From positions 18,747-82,746 of the forward strand of contig MCFE01000392.1 of assembly GCA_002104905.1 (NCBI GenBank): a stretch of 64,000 nucleotides of DNA, given 5' to 3'. The translations under genes were made by a program, and so were the position numbers. Of the stretch, positions 53,035 to 64,000 are shown piece after piece (positions within the stretch are counted from its first letter, which is position 1; the number at the start of each line of letters is the position of its first letter). The stretch is from Basidiobolus meristosporus CBS 931.73. Taxonomy: Eukaryota > Basidiobolomycota > Basidiobolomycetes > Basidiobolales > Basidiobolaceae. The notes under the pieces are model-generated. The model searched no databases and was not told the origin of the DNA. It worked only from the letters and a program-made list of their open reading frames with translations.

Positions 53035-54628
53035 ATATTTGGCACCCAACATGGGGGCTCATACAAGCTCCCTAGGACCCAACAAGATTTTGCAGAAGAC
53101 TTGAGCCAATACACACTTATTGAAAAGAGACCACCAATATTATCAAGATTACAACACCAACCTACTTACCCAGAGTGAGTTCTATGCCATTTCCACTCTC
53201 ACATGGAGTCCCACAATCTGATGGGAGCAATGTGGAAAGCTTCACATTCAAGTGGGAGAAGCACTGCAAGATGTGCAGCCTCTCTGATCAAGAAATGGCT
53301 GAAGACTTCCCCAACTACTGCACCAATCATATTACCACTAAGCTTCTCAGACAAGGAGACATTCTCACTGACTTGGCCTTAATGAAGACATATCTACAAG
53401 CCAAGTATGGCAGACCCCAAATATACTATGGAGCTTAATATCTGAGACACTTTGAAAGAACTGGACTTTCTGAGCTCCCACTTGAAGAGTTCATTCAGCA
53501 CTATGAAGACATGGCCAAGACACTCCTAGAGTCCCAAGCTATACCTGAGCTTACCATGGCACTTTACCTTGCACAAGGACTACCCCAGGACTTGGCAAAG
53601 AAAGTTGACCTACATGCAGCCAAGGATGACAAGTTTGGCATTCCATACTTTGCAGAGATGAATGTGTTCTCCTAGAGGCAAAACAGACTTCCACCTTTGC
53701 AAAACTCTTGAAGTCTAATCTGCCAGACCAGTTGACCAAGGAGCCAAGGAGTGCTGTTGCTGATAATCAAACCTATACTACCAACAGAGTTGACCAACTT
53801 GCTGAACAGCTGCAAAAGCTAGCCCTCAAGATTAATGGCTTGGCTGAAGTTACTACTTGGAGCCAAAGACCTCCACCCAGACACTGCATCTGGTGTGATT
53901 CTACTCAGCATGCCAGAAGTGAATGCTCAGAGCTTAGTTAGCTGCTTAGAGAAGGGACTGTACAGTTTGATGCTGAAGGAATGCTTGCGGACAAGGAAGA
54001 AAGAAGGATCCCCACCAATTTCCAAAGAGGAGGGATGAGAGCTCTTTTGCAGAAATCTGACTCAGCAACCAGAAAGATTACAGTTGTTGCCCCTGTTGCC
54101 ACTCATACAGTGAATCCAAGCAGTCCTGACAACAGACAATACAAAGTTGATGCCTTTGCTACCAAAAGACACCTCCCTGAAGAACATGTTAAACCCATGC
54201 TCAGAAGACCACAACTTGAAGAGCCTGAAGTTGTCATCAACAAGGGACCTAGTATGCTGCCCACCCAAGTTCCATTACCTCACTTTCAGATGACCTCAAA
54301 GAGAGCAAGCTACTCAAGCCCTCAACTGATTACTGAGAAGCTCTTCAAATAAAACCTCCCTTTGTCTATTGGAGAGATCATGAGTGTATCCCCATCTGTT
54401 AGGAAAACCTTTAATGAGCCCCTTAGAACAAGACAACAAGCTCTTGAACACATGGACACTTGTATAACTCAGACAAGCCATGAAGACCACAAAAAGAATG
54501 ATTACAGTAGTGGGTATAAGACCTTTTACTCAGGTACAACTGCAGTGGTGAAAGGATACATATATGATGACCCTGTTGACTGCCATTTTGGCAGTGGTTA
54601 AGAGATTTGCCTGATGGCACTAGACTTT
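53035..54628 (+). pseudogene. Gypsy-B2 gag-protease, truncated
   Basis: Parallels Gypsy-B1 43671-45260. The start codon is GTG instead of ATG at ~53175. Gag shows CKMCSLSDQEMAED, the knuckle reads CIWCDSTQHARSEC near 53890, and it ends in the protease region where DSG reads GSG near 54592. Stops near 53436, 53938 and 54350. The rest of pol and the 3' LTR are absent; Copia-B3 follows at 54629. Confidence 0.9.
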
Positions 54629-56096
54629 GTTGATGTTCTGCACTTGGTCTGTATCCATACCATGCTTCAAATGGAGTAGAATCACAAAGTATTATGTTAT
54701 AGCTCCTATTTTTAAAGTATACAGTTGTGGCAACTGATTCTGCCCAAAAATCATAGGATAATTTTTGATCATGGATCATAGATCTTGCCATATTAATTAT
54801 TGATCTGTTTGCACATTCTACTACTTCATTTTGCTATGGGGAGTATGGTACAGTAGTCTCTTGCTTTATCTCATGAATTTTGCAGAAGTGAATGAAGAGT
54901 TTTGAGGTATATTGTCCACCATTGTCAGAGCATATTTTCTTGATTTTTTCACCAGTTTCTCTCTCCACCATTGCTTTAAACTCCCTGAAATTAGACAGAG
55001 CTTCTTCCTTTCTCTCCATGAAGTAAATCCACATGTATCTTGTACAATCATCAATAAAAGTGATTAAATACTTCATCCTGTCTTAGGATAAATTTGCATA
55101 GGTACACACAGACCTCAGTGAATTAGATCTGATTTTTTCTTAGTTTTGATTAGCCCAGAGCTCTTAAACTATTGTCTGGCTTGTTTCCCATATATGCAGC
55201 CTTCACAGTGCTCCAGATTTGCTGGGGGGTCAATTTTTACTGCAGAAATTAGCTGATCTTTGATCATTTTGCGCAAATAATCAAAATTGATGTGCCCAAA
55301 TCTTCTGTGCCAAAGCTTTGGTGTTTTTTCATTTAAGTTACTTATATTGCTTACAGATATGATGGAATATAAGTCAACTTGCATAGATTCTGATCTTTGA
55401 TACCCAAGGCAATATGGACACCATTTTGATCAGTGATACTGCATCCAGAATTGTCAAAGCTGAAACTGAGTCCTTCTGCTGTGGCCTTGCTTACAGAGAG
55501 TAGGTTCTTGGCTATTGCTGGTACATAGAGTTCTTCTTTAAAGGTCACTGTATGGCTTCCTTCACTGCTTCTAAGGTTTACTTGGATAGTTCCTTCTCCC
55601 ACTGCATCAAGTATTCTACCATCCCCCATGAAAACCTTCTTGATTGGAATTTCTTGGTATAGGGTAAAAAGTCCTTTTTGGTGTCTAGAGTATTAAGATG
55701 CTCCAGAGCCAATGTACCACTTCTGAGAATCCTTGTTAGTGGTCATATTTATTGCAGATGTGAATAGGCTATCTTCAGTTGTTGCAGCACCTCCATATTC
55801 AGGATTTTTTGCTGATTTCTCTTTTTGAGACACCAGTCTAATGTGAGTCCTTTCCTTTTCCAGCAGTTGCAAAACAGGTGGCTGTTGCCTTTGTAGGGAC
55901 TTGGGTACCTCCTTTGTTGGTTATCATTGCTTATTAAAGCACTTTCTTCTTCCTTCTTATTAGCACTTGTTTTTCTTAATTCTTCATCCAGGAGCCTTCC
56001 ATATACATAATTTAAGGTCATATCTTCAGTTCTGGACTCCAGGGCTGATACAAGGCCCTGAAACTTGTCTTTCAGGCTATTCAGGATGGTTACTAT
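54629..56096 (-). pseudogene. Copia-B3: gag to integrase, opposite strand
   Basis: Minus-strand Copia-B from integrase C-terminus (54629) back through the integrase core, HHCC domain (55150-55320), protease (55700) and the Gag knuckle region (55860) to mid-Gag at 56096. It is interrupted there by Copia-B1 and resumes at 60779. Stops and indels are common. The RT half and 3' LTR are missing at the junction with Gypsy-B2. Confidence 0.9.
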
Positions 56097-56445
56097 TGTT
56101 GTAAAGATTTGTATTTCCACCTAAATATTCACCTAACTTAGTCACTTAGATCATCACCTTCAAATCCTAGAGAATACTGACCAAATTCCTAGTTGGGATT
56201 TACTTAGAATATTTTCACCAAAATACCAGGTACCCAGAACATGAAAATTCTCAAAGTTGTCCAAACAGCCCCAAACTTTGCACACATGTTCTTTGGACCT
56301 TCCTTAACCTATTCTACATGTTTGTATTGCCAAGACCCGGTAAAAGTATAAATACTACTTTTATATTCAACAGATCATTAAGTGAAAACCACATAATCTA
56401 CTTGTTCTCCCAATCACTTCCAATATCTCCAAGACTCTTACAACA
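56097..56445 (+). repeat. Copia-B1 5' LTR
   Basis: TGTTGTAAAG to TTACAACA, with TATAAATA near 56348. GGTTATGAGACCC (56446-56458) follows at once, a half-tRNA-iMet primer site with one mismatch relative to Copia-A. Confidence 0.94.
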
Positions 56446-56476
56446 GGTTATGAGACCCAAGCTGTTGCTCTCTGCA

Positions 56477-59400
56477 ATGTCTACTACTGCTATTACTGGA
56501 ATTTTTCCCTCTGCTGAAAAGTTGGATGGCTCTAACTACCAAGTGTGGAAGGTGAAGATGAAGATGCTGCTTCAAGAAAGAGGCCTTTGGGATATTGTCA
56601 TGGGAGAAGAATGCCCTCCTAAAAGCATGGGAGAGGAAGCCTTAAAGTACCAGAAGAAAGAACAAAGTGCCTTTAACTGCATATGCCTTAATGTCAAGGA
56701 CAAATTGCTAATTCAATGCTCAAGAGCAAATACGGCAAAGAATGCCTGGAAAGCATTAGAGGGCATCTACCAGTCATGTTCAGCTGCCAAGGAAATGTAT
56801 CTGAGACAAAAATTCTTTACTACAAAGATGCTGCCTGGAGAAGAAATGAAAAATTGAATTAACACAATTACCCTGCTGGTAGATGAGATGGAATCTGTGG
56901 GCGTACCAACTGCTGATGAGGATGTGATAGTTACCATCCTGAATAGCCTGACAGACAAGTTTCAGGGCCTTGTATCAGCCCTAGAGTCCAGAACTGAAGA
57001 TTTACCTTAAATTACATATATGGAAGGCTCCTGGATGAAGAATTAAGAAAAACAAGTGCTAATAAGAAGGAAGAAGAAAGTGCTTTAATAAGCAATGATA
57101 ACCAACAAAGGAGGTACCCAAGACCCTACAAAGGCAACAGCAACCTATTTTGCAACTACTTCAAAAGGAAAGGACACACATCAGACCGGTGTCTCAAAAG
57201 GAGAGATTATCAGCAAAAGAAGCCTGAATATGGAAATGCTGCAACAACTGAAGATAGATTATTTATATCTGCACTAAATACAACCACAAACAAGGATTCT
57301 CAGACATGGTATATTGACTCTGGAGCTTCTCAACACTTTACACACCAAAAAGAACTTTTTACCCAATATCAAGAAAATCCAATTTAGAAGGTTTTCATGG
57401 GTGACAATAGAACACTTGATGCAGTAGGAGAAGGAACTATCCAAGTAAACCTTAGAAGCAGTGAAGGAAACCATACACTGACCTTTAAAGAAGTACCCTA
57501 TGTACCAGAAATAGCCAAGAACCTACTCTCTGTAAGCAAGGCCACAGCAGAAGGACTCAGTTTCAGTTTTGACAATTCTGGATGTAGGATCACTGATCAC
57601 AATGGTGCTCATATTGCTTTGGGCATCAGAGATCTGAATCCATACAAGTTGACTTATATTCCATCATATCTGGAAGCCAATATAAGTAACTTAAATGAAG
57701 AAACACCAATGCTTTGGCACAGGAGATTTGGGCACATCAATTTTGATTATTTGCGCAAAATGATCAAAGATCAGCTAATTTCTGGAGTGAAAATTGATCC
57801 CCCAGCTAATTTGGAGCACTGTGAAGCCTGCATATATGGGAAACAAGCCATACAACCGTTCAAGAGCTCTGGGTTAATCAAAACCAAGAAAAAATTATAT
57901 CTAATTCACTCAGGTCTGTGTGGACCTCTGCAAAATTTATCCTCAGGCGGGATGAAGTGTTTAATCACTTTTATTGATGATTATACAAAATACACATGGG
58001 TCTACTTCATGGAGAGAAAGGAAGAAGCTCTGTCTAAGCTCAGGGAGTTTAAAGCCATGGTGGAGAGAGAAACTGGTGAAAAAATCAGGAAAATATGCTC
58101 TGACAATGGTGGAGAATATACCTCAAAACTCTTCATCCACTTCTGCAAAATTCATGGGATAAAGCAAGAGACTACTGTACCATACTCCCCACAGCAAAAT
58201 GGAGTAGCAAACAAGCTAACAGATCAACAACTGATATGGCAAGATCTATGATCCATGATCAAAAATTATCCTATGATTTTTGGGCGGAATCAGTTGCCAC
58301 TGCTGTATATCTTAAAAATAGGAGTTATAACAGAATACTTTGTGATTCTACTCCATTTGAAGCATGGTATGGATACAGACCAAGTGCAGAACATCTAAGA
58401 ATATTTGGGTGTACAGCATATGCCAAAAAACTGGCCGGAAATCAGTCAAAATTTGAGCCAAAAAGTGTAAAATGCATATTTTTGGGCTACTGCAATGAGA
58501 GTAAGGCATACAGACTCTACAATACCAAAGCAAAGAAGCTGATCAAGTCCAGGGATGTGTTGTTTGATGAAAATTCAAAAATTTCACAAAAAATGACATC
58601 AGATGATGACAAAAATTTGATCTCAAGTCCACCAATTGTCTGGATTGAATCAGAGAAAAACAATGAAAAATTTTTCAATCCAGAGGACTCTACAACCATT
58701 GTTCAGCCAGAATCAGTGCCCAGAAATATCCCAGAAGTGATCATTCCAGTATCAAATGCCCGGAGATCCAATCAGACAAGAAATAGCCCAAATTACTATA
58801 TTAATGAGGGTACAAACTTAGCCTATGCCTATTCAGTCCATGTTGATGAACCCCAGACTGTAAAAGAGGCCCTAAATAGCCCTCAGACAAAGTTTTGGAG
58901 ATCTGCAATGACTGAGGAATATCAGGCACTGATGGAAAATCAAACTTGGGACTTAGTCAAATTACCAATCAACCAAAAATCAATTGGATGCAGATGGGTC
59001 TTCAAGACAAAATACAAGGCTGATGATACAATTGAAAGATACAAAGCAAGACTTGTAGCCAAAGGATACTCTCAAACAAAAGGACTTGACTATACCAAGA
59101 CCTTTGCACTGGTACCCAAGTTTAATTCCATCAGATCAATATTGGCTATTGAAGCCAAATATAAGTTTTTTATTCATCAAATGGATGTAAAAACTGCATT
59201 TTTGAATGGAGAACTTGATGAGGACATGTATATGGACCAGCCTGATGGGTTTATTGACCAAGATAACCCCCATTTGGTCTGCAAGCTTAAAAAGTCACTA
59301 TATGGTCTCAAACAATCACCAAGAGCCTGGAATTGCAAGAGAGATTCTTATTTGGAATCATTGAGTTTCAAAAGGAGTAATGCTGACTATAGTATATATT

Positions 59401-60418
59401 ATAAGCCAGATAGAGCAAAATCTAGTTCTATTAGCTCTATATGTGGATGATCTTATTATAGCCACCAATAACCTAGAAATATTGGAAGAGACTAAATCCA
59501 GCCTATCTAAGGAGTTCAAGATGTCCAATCTAGGAGAACTTAGTTACTACTTAGGGATTAAGTTCTTCATAGACAGAAGTACCCAGACTATTACCCTAAG
59601 CCAATCCCAGTATATTCAAGATATACTAAAGAAGTACAAAATGGAAGACTCTAAACCAGCAGCTACCCCAATGGAGACAAACCTTAACTTGGTCAAAACT
59701 CAACCAAATCTAGAGAGCTTGGTGCCATCTGAAAGCCCTGACTTTCCTTATCAATCTTTGTCGGTAGTCTGATGTATATCATGGTTGGAACATGTCCAGA
59801 TATCTCATATTCAGTTGGAGTTGTCAGCCAACATAATCAGAATTATGGATCTGATCATATTGCAGCAGTTAAGCAGATTTTTAGATACCTGAAAGGAACT
59901 GCTGATATCTGCTTAAGATACACTTATAAGGATTCAGAACAGGACCTTGTGGGATACTCTGATGCTGATTGGGGACAAAACTTGGAAGACAGAAGATCCA
60001 CCACAGGATACACCTTTCTTTACTGTAAAGGAGCAATTTCATGGAATTCAAGAAAGCAACCAACTGTAGCACTTTCTACTACAGAGGCAGAGTATATGGC
60101 AGCCTGTGAAGCTACAAAAGAAGCAATGTGGCTAAGAAAGCTCTTTACAGACTTAGGCCTATGTCAAAAACGCCTATTACTTTATTTCAAGATAATCAAG
60201 GATGTATACAATTAGGTAGAAATTCAACTTTTCATGCTAGAACCAAGCACATAGATATTAGACATCATTTCATATATGAAGCTATAGAGAATAACTTAGT
60301 TGGCTTAGTTTACTGCTCTACAAATGAAATGATTGCAGACATATTTACCAAACCATTAGCTAGAGACAAGTTTGAATATCTTAGGTCAAAATTAGGACTA
60401 GCCAGTATGAACATTTAG
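56477..60418 (+). pseudogene. Copia-B1 gag-pol, broken
   Basis: ATG at 56477. Gag with YQVWKVKMKMLLQERGLWD; stop near 56855; one-base loss near 57006. The knuckle near 57160 has lost its second Cys (CNYFKRKGHTSDRC). Protease DSG near 57316; a TAG at about 57386. Pre-integrase and integrase core are open at 57397-58251; one-base loss near 58207. Then the integrase end and RT (58236-59450), a frameshift near 59418, YVDD at 59445, a break near 59760, RNase H (59772-60215), and a last shift near 60165 before ADIFTKPLA. All Ty1/copia domains are recognisable, but at least seven lesions block expression. Confidence 0.93.
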
Positions 60419-60429
60419 CTGAGTGGGAG

Positions 60430-60778
60430 TGTTCTAAAAATTTGTATTTCCACCTAAATATTCACCTAACTTAGTCACTTAGATCATCACCTTCAAATCC
60501 TAGGGAATACTGACCAAATTCCTTGTTGGGATTTACTTAGAATATTTTCACCAAAATACCAGGTACCCAGAACATGAAAATTCTCAAAGTTGTCCAAACA
60601 GCCCCAAACTTTGCACACATGTTCTTTGGACCTTTCTTAACCTATTCTATGTGTTTGTAATGCCAAGACCAGGTAAAAGTATAAATACTACTCTTACATT
60701 CAATAAATCATTAACTGAAAACCACATAATCTACTTGTTCTCCCAATCACTTCCAATATCTCCAAGACTCTTACAACA
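60430..60778 (+). repeat. Copia-B1 3' LTR
   Basis: TGTTCTAAAAATTTG to TTACAACA, preceded by the purine run GAGTGGGAG. Confidence 0.94.
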
Positions 60779-61091
60779 ACTATCACATCCTCATCAGTAG
60801 TTGGTATGCCCACAGATTCCATCTCATCCACCAGTAAGGTGATTCTGTTAATTAGATTTTTCATTTCTTCTCCTGACAGCATCTTTGTAGTAAAGAATTT
60901 TTGTCTAAGATACATTTTCTTAGCAGCTGAACATGACTGGTAGGTGTCTTCTAATGCCTTCCAGGCATTGTTTGCCAATTTTGCTCTTGAGCATTGAATT
61001 AGCAATTTGTCTTTGACATTAAGGCAAATGCAGTTAAAGGCACTTTGTTCTTTCTTCTGGTACTTGAAGGCATCCTCTCCCATGTTCTTAG
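60779..61091 (-). pseudogene. Copia-B3 continued: Gag N-terminal half
   Basis: Minus-strand Gag with MGEDAFKYQKKEQSAFNCICLNVKDKLLIQCSRAK pattern in pieces and MYLRQKFFTTKML. It continues 56096 and ends at 61091, where Copia-B2 has inserted near Gag codon ~50. The remaining Gag start and 5' LTR should lie beyond the right edge. Confidence 0.88.
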
Positions 61092-61440
61092 TGTTGTAAG
61101 AGTCTTGGAGATATTGGAAGTGATTTGGAGAACAAGTAGATTTTGTGGTTTTCACTTAATAATTTATTGAATGTAGGAGTAGTATTTATACTTTTACCTG
61201 GTCTTGGCATTACAAACACGTAGAATAGGTTAAGAAAGGTCCCAAGAACATGTGTGCAAAGTTTGGGGCTGTTTGGACAACTTTGAGAATTTTCATGTTC
61301 TGGGTACCTGGTATTTTGGTGAAAATATTCTAAGTAAATCCCAACAAGGAATTTGGTCAGTATTCTCTAGGATTTGAAGGTGATGATCTAAGTGACTAAG
61401 TTAGGTGAATATTTAGGTGGAAATACATATTTTTACAACA
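61092..61440 (-). repeat. Copia-B2 3' LTR
   Basis: 349 bp, followed (coding-strand upstream) by the purine run GAGTGGGAG complement at 61441-61449. Confidence 0.94.
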
Positions 61441-61451
61441 CTCCCACTCAG

Positions 61452-64000
61452 CTAAATGTTCATACTGGCTAGTCCTAATTTTGACCTAAGATATTCAAAC
61501 TTGTCTCTAGCTAATGGTTTGGTAAATATGTCTGCAATCATTTCATTTGTAGAGCAGTAAACTAAGCCAACTAAGTTATTCTCTATAGCTTCATATATGA
61601 AATGATGTCTAATATCTATGTGCTTGGTTCTAGCATGAAAAGTTGAATTTCTACCTAATTGTATACATCCTTGATTATCTTGAAATAAAGTAATAGGCGT
61701 TTTTGACATAGGCCTAAGTCTGTAAAGAGCTTTCTTAGCCACATTGCTTCTTTTGTAGCTTCACAGGCTGCCATATACTCTGCCTCTGTAGTAGAAAGTG
61801 CTACAGTTGGTTGCTTTCTTGAATTCCATGAAATTGCTCCTTTACAGTAAAGAAAGGTGTATCCTGTGGTGGATCTTCTGTCTTCCAAATTTTGTCCCCA
61901 ATCAGCATCAGAGTATCCCACAAGGTCCTGTTCTGAGTCCTTATAAGTGTATCTTAAGCAGATATCAGCAGTTCCTTTCAGGTATCTAAAAATCCACTTA
62001 ACTGCTGCAATATGATCAGATCCATAATTCTGATTATGTTGGCTGACAACTCCCACTGAATATGAGATATCTGGACGTGTTCCAGCCATCACATACATCA
62101 GACTGCCAACCATAGATTGATAAGGAAAGTCAGGGCTTTCAGATGGCACCAAGCTCTCTTGATTTGGTTGAGTTTTGACCAAGTTAAGGTTTGTCTCCAT
62201 TGGGGTAGCTGCCAGTTTACAGTCTATCATTTTGTACTTCTTTAGTATATCTTGAATATACTTGGATTGGCTTAGGGTGATAGTCTGGGTACTTCTGTCT
62301 ATGGAGAACTTAATCCCTAAGTAGTAACTAAGTTATCCTAGATTGGACATCTTGAACTCCTTAGATAGGCTGGATTTAGTCTCTTCCAATGTTTCTAGGT
62401 TATTGGCTGCTATAATAAGATCATCCACATATAGAGCTAATAGAACTGGATTTGCTCTATCTGGCTTATAATATATACTATAGTCAGCATTACTCCTTTT
62501 GAAACTCAATGATTCCAAATAAGAATCTCTCTTGCAATTCCAGGCTCTTGGTGATTGTTTGAGACCATATAGTGACTTTTTAAGCTTGCAGACCAAATGG
62601 GGGTTATCTTGGTCAATAAACCCATCAGGCTGGTCCATATACACGTCCTCATCAAGTTCTCCATTCAAAATGCAGTTTTTACATCCATTTGATGAATAAA
62701 AAACTTATATTTGGCTGCAATAGCCAATATTAATCTGATGGAATTAAACTTGGCTACCGGTGCAAAGGTCTTGGTATAGTCAAGTCCTTTTGTTTGAGAG
62801 TATCCTTTGGCTACAAGTCTTGCTTTGTATCTTTCAATTGTACCATCAGCCTTGTATTTTGTCTTGAAGACCCATCTGCATCCAATTGATTTTTGGTTGA
62901 TTGGTAATTTGACTAAGTCCCAAGTTTGATTTTCCATCAGTGCCTGATATTCCTCAGTCATTGCAGATCTCCAAAACTTTGTCTGAGGGCTATTTAGGGC
63001 CTCTTTTACAGTCTGGGGTTCATCAACATGGACTGAATAGGCATAGGCTAAGTTTGTACCCTCATTAATATAGTAATTTGGGCTATTTCTTGTCCGATTG
63101 GATCTCCGGGCATTTGATACTGGAATGATCACTTCTGGGATATTTCTGGGCACTGATTCTGGCTGAACCATGGTTGTAGAGTCCTCTGGATTGAAAAATT
63201 TTTCATTGTTTTTCTCTGATTCAATCCAGACAATTGGTGGACTTGAGATCAAATTTTTGTCATCATCTGATGTCATTTTTTGTGAAATTTTTGAATTTTC
63301 ATCAAACAACACATCCCTGGACTTGATCAGCTTCTTTGCTTTGGTATTGTAGAGTCTGTATGCCTTACTCTCATTGCAGTAGCCCAAAAATATGCATTTT
63401 ACACTTTTTGGCTCAAATTTTGACTGATTTCCGGCCAGTGTTTTGGCATATGCTGTACACCCAAATATTCTTAGATGCTCTGCACTTGGTCTGTATCCAT
63501 ACCATGCTTCAAATGGAGTAGAATCACAAAGTATTCTGTTATAACTCCTATTTTTAAGATATACAGCAGTGGCAACTAATTCCACCCAAACATCATAGGA
63601 TAATTTTTGATCATGGATCATAGATCTTGCCATATCAATTATTGATCTGTTAGCTTGTTCTGCTACTCCATTTTACTGTGGGGAGTATGGTATAGTAGGC
63701 TCTTGCTTTATCCCATGAATTTTGCAGAAGTGGATGAAGAGTTTTGAGGTATATTCTCCACCATTGTCAGAGCGTATTTTCCTGATTTTTTCACCAGTTT
63801 CTCTCTCCACCATGGCTTTAAACTCCCTGAGCTTAGACAGAGCTTCTTCCTTTCTCTCCATGAAGTAGACCCATGTGTATCTTGTATAATCATCAATAAA
63901 AGTGATTAAACACTTCATCCCACCTAAGGATAAATTTTTCATAGGTCCACACAGACCCAAGTGAATTAGATCTAATTTTTTCTTAGTTTTGATTAACCCA
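61452..64000 (-). pseudogene. Copia-B2 pol, broken
   Basis: From the right: integrase core (SDNGGEY near 63770), TAA for Gln near 63674, then VAEQANRS and the linker with SIGCRWVFKTK (to 62665). A one-base loss near 62668, RT with YVDD near 62430, GAA to TAA near 62332, RNase H (61655-62230), a frameshift near 61715 at the same place as in Copia-B1, and the ADIFTKPLA end at 61452. All are Ty1/copia domains in normal order. Confidence 0.92.

Larger units (their letters stand above)
56097..60778 (+). mobile_element. Copia-B1: full-length Ty1/copia, 4682 bp
   Basis: 349-bp LTRs at both ends, TSD ACTAT (56092-56096; 60779-60783). The target is the Gag region of Copia-B3, whose sequence joins correctly when B1 is removed. 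The LTRs differ at about 13 positions in my reading, so this insertion is older than the Copia-A, Gypsy-A and Gypsy-B1 insertions. Confidence 0.96.
61092..64000 (-). mobile_element. Copia-B2: Ty1/copia, 3' LTR to integrase, runs off window
   Basis: 3' LTR at 61092-61440, then RNase H, RT and integrase on the minus strand up to the right edge. The left flank CTTAG (61087-61091) is the expected duplication; its partner is outside. Confidence 0.93.

Noticed and set aside
60152-60158. CTTAGGC, identical to the Ty1 +1 frameshift heptamer, at the Copia-B RNase H frame change (also 61712-61718)
   Set aside because: CTT and AGG are in the downstream frame, not in the frame being read, and the shift needed is -1. 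It does not fit the Ty1 mechanism.
1-64000. CRISPR arrays, tRNA or rRNA genes, bacterial-type operons
   Set aside because: No regularly spaced short repeats, no cloverleaf candidates and no ribosome-binding-site-linked gene strings were found; the content is eukaryotic transposable elements.

Overview
The window is wall-to-wall transposable elements in a eukaryotic, A+T-rich genome. I see no intact cellular gene, tRNA or rRNA. A fungus, probably a basidiomycete, is the best guess. The reasons are tnp2-type (CACTA/EnSpm) transposases, Ty1/copia elements primed from the anticodon region of the initiator tRNA, a short GTATGT intron, and a captured RACK1/Cpc2 exon pair of fungal style. The species is inferred, not shown.

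Families, named here for convenience. Copia-A has 369-bp LTRs: a full copy A1 at 18528-23213 (+), a full but broken copy A2 at 30465-35147 (-), and a decayed copy A3 at 1-2320. Copia-B has 349-bp LTRs: full copy B1 at 56097-60778 (+), partial B2 from 61092 off the right edge (-), B3 at 54629-56096 plus 60779-61091 (-), decayed B4 (17883-18527 plus 23214-24944) and B5 (3016-4133), and a solo LTR at 25067-25415. Gypsy-A is full at 12691-17629 (-), with a 5' fragment at 2322-3015. Gypsy-B is full and nearly intact at 42591-49783 (+), with a truncated copy at 51245-54628. Gypsy-C is decayed at 4134-7737. A PIF/Harbinger-type element lies at 36549-37764, and a 734-bp fold-back element with the same termini lies at 52233-52966.

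The oldest layer is a large tnp2/CACTA-like DNA transposon family that carries two further genes, called gene2 and gene3. tnp2 and gene2 diverge from a conserved ~220-bp spacer. gene3 ends tail-to-tail with gene2. Broken copies lie at 7738-12690 plus 17630-17882, at 24945-36548, and at 37769-51244. Nearly every retrotransposon has inserted into one of these copies or into another retrotransposon. Several insertions can be proved by target-site duplications (TSDs) together with an empty site elsewhere in the window.

The most unusual item is inside the tnp2 gene at 24945-27680 (-). The catalytic core is missing and in its place sits a ~540-bp piece of a RACK1/Cpc2 WD40 gene that still carries an intron. 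This looks like capture of a host gene fragment from genomic DNA by a DNA transposon.

Order of events, inferred: the CACTA-like copies came first; then decayed Copia-B, Gypsy-C and Harbinger insertions; then Gypsy-A, Copia-A and the fold-back element; Gypsy-B1, whose LTRs differ at one base that I can find, is the youngest.
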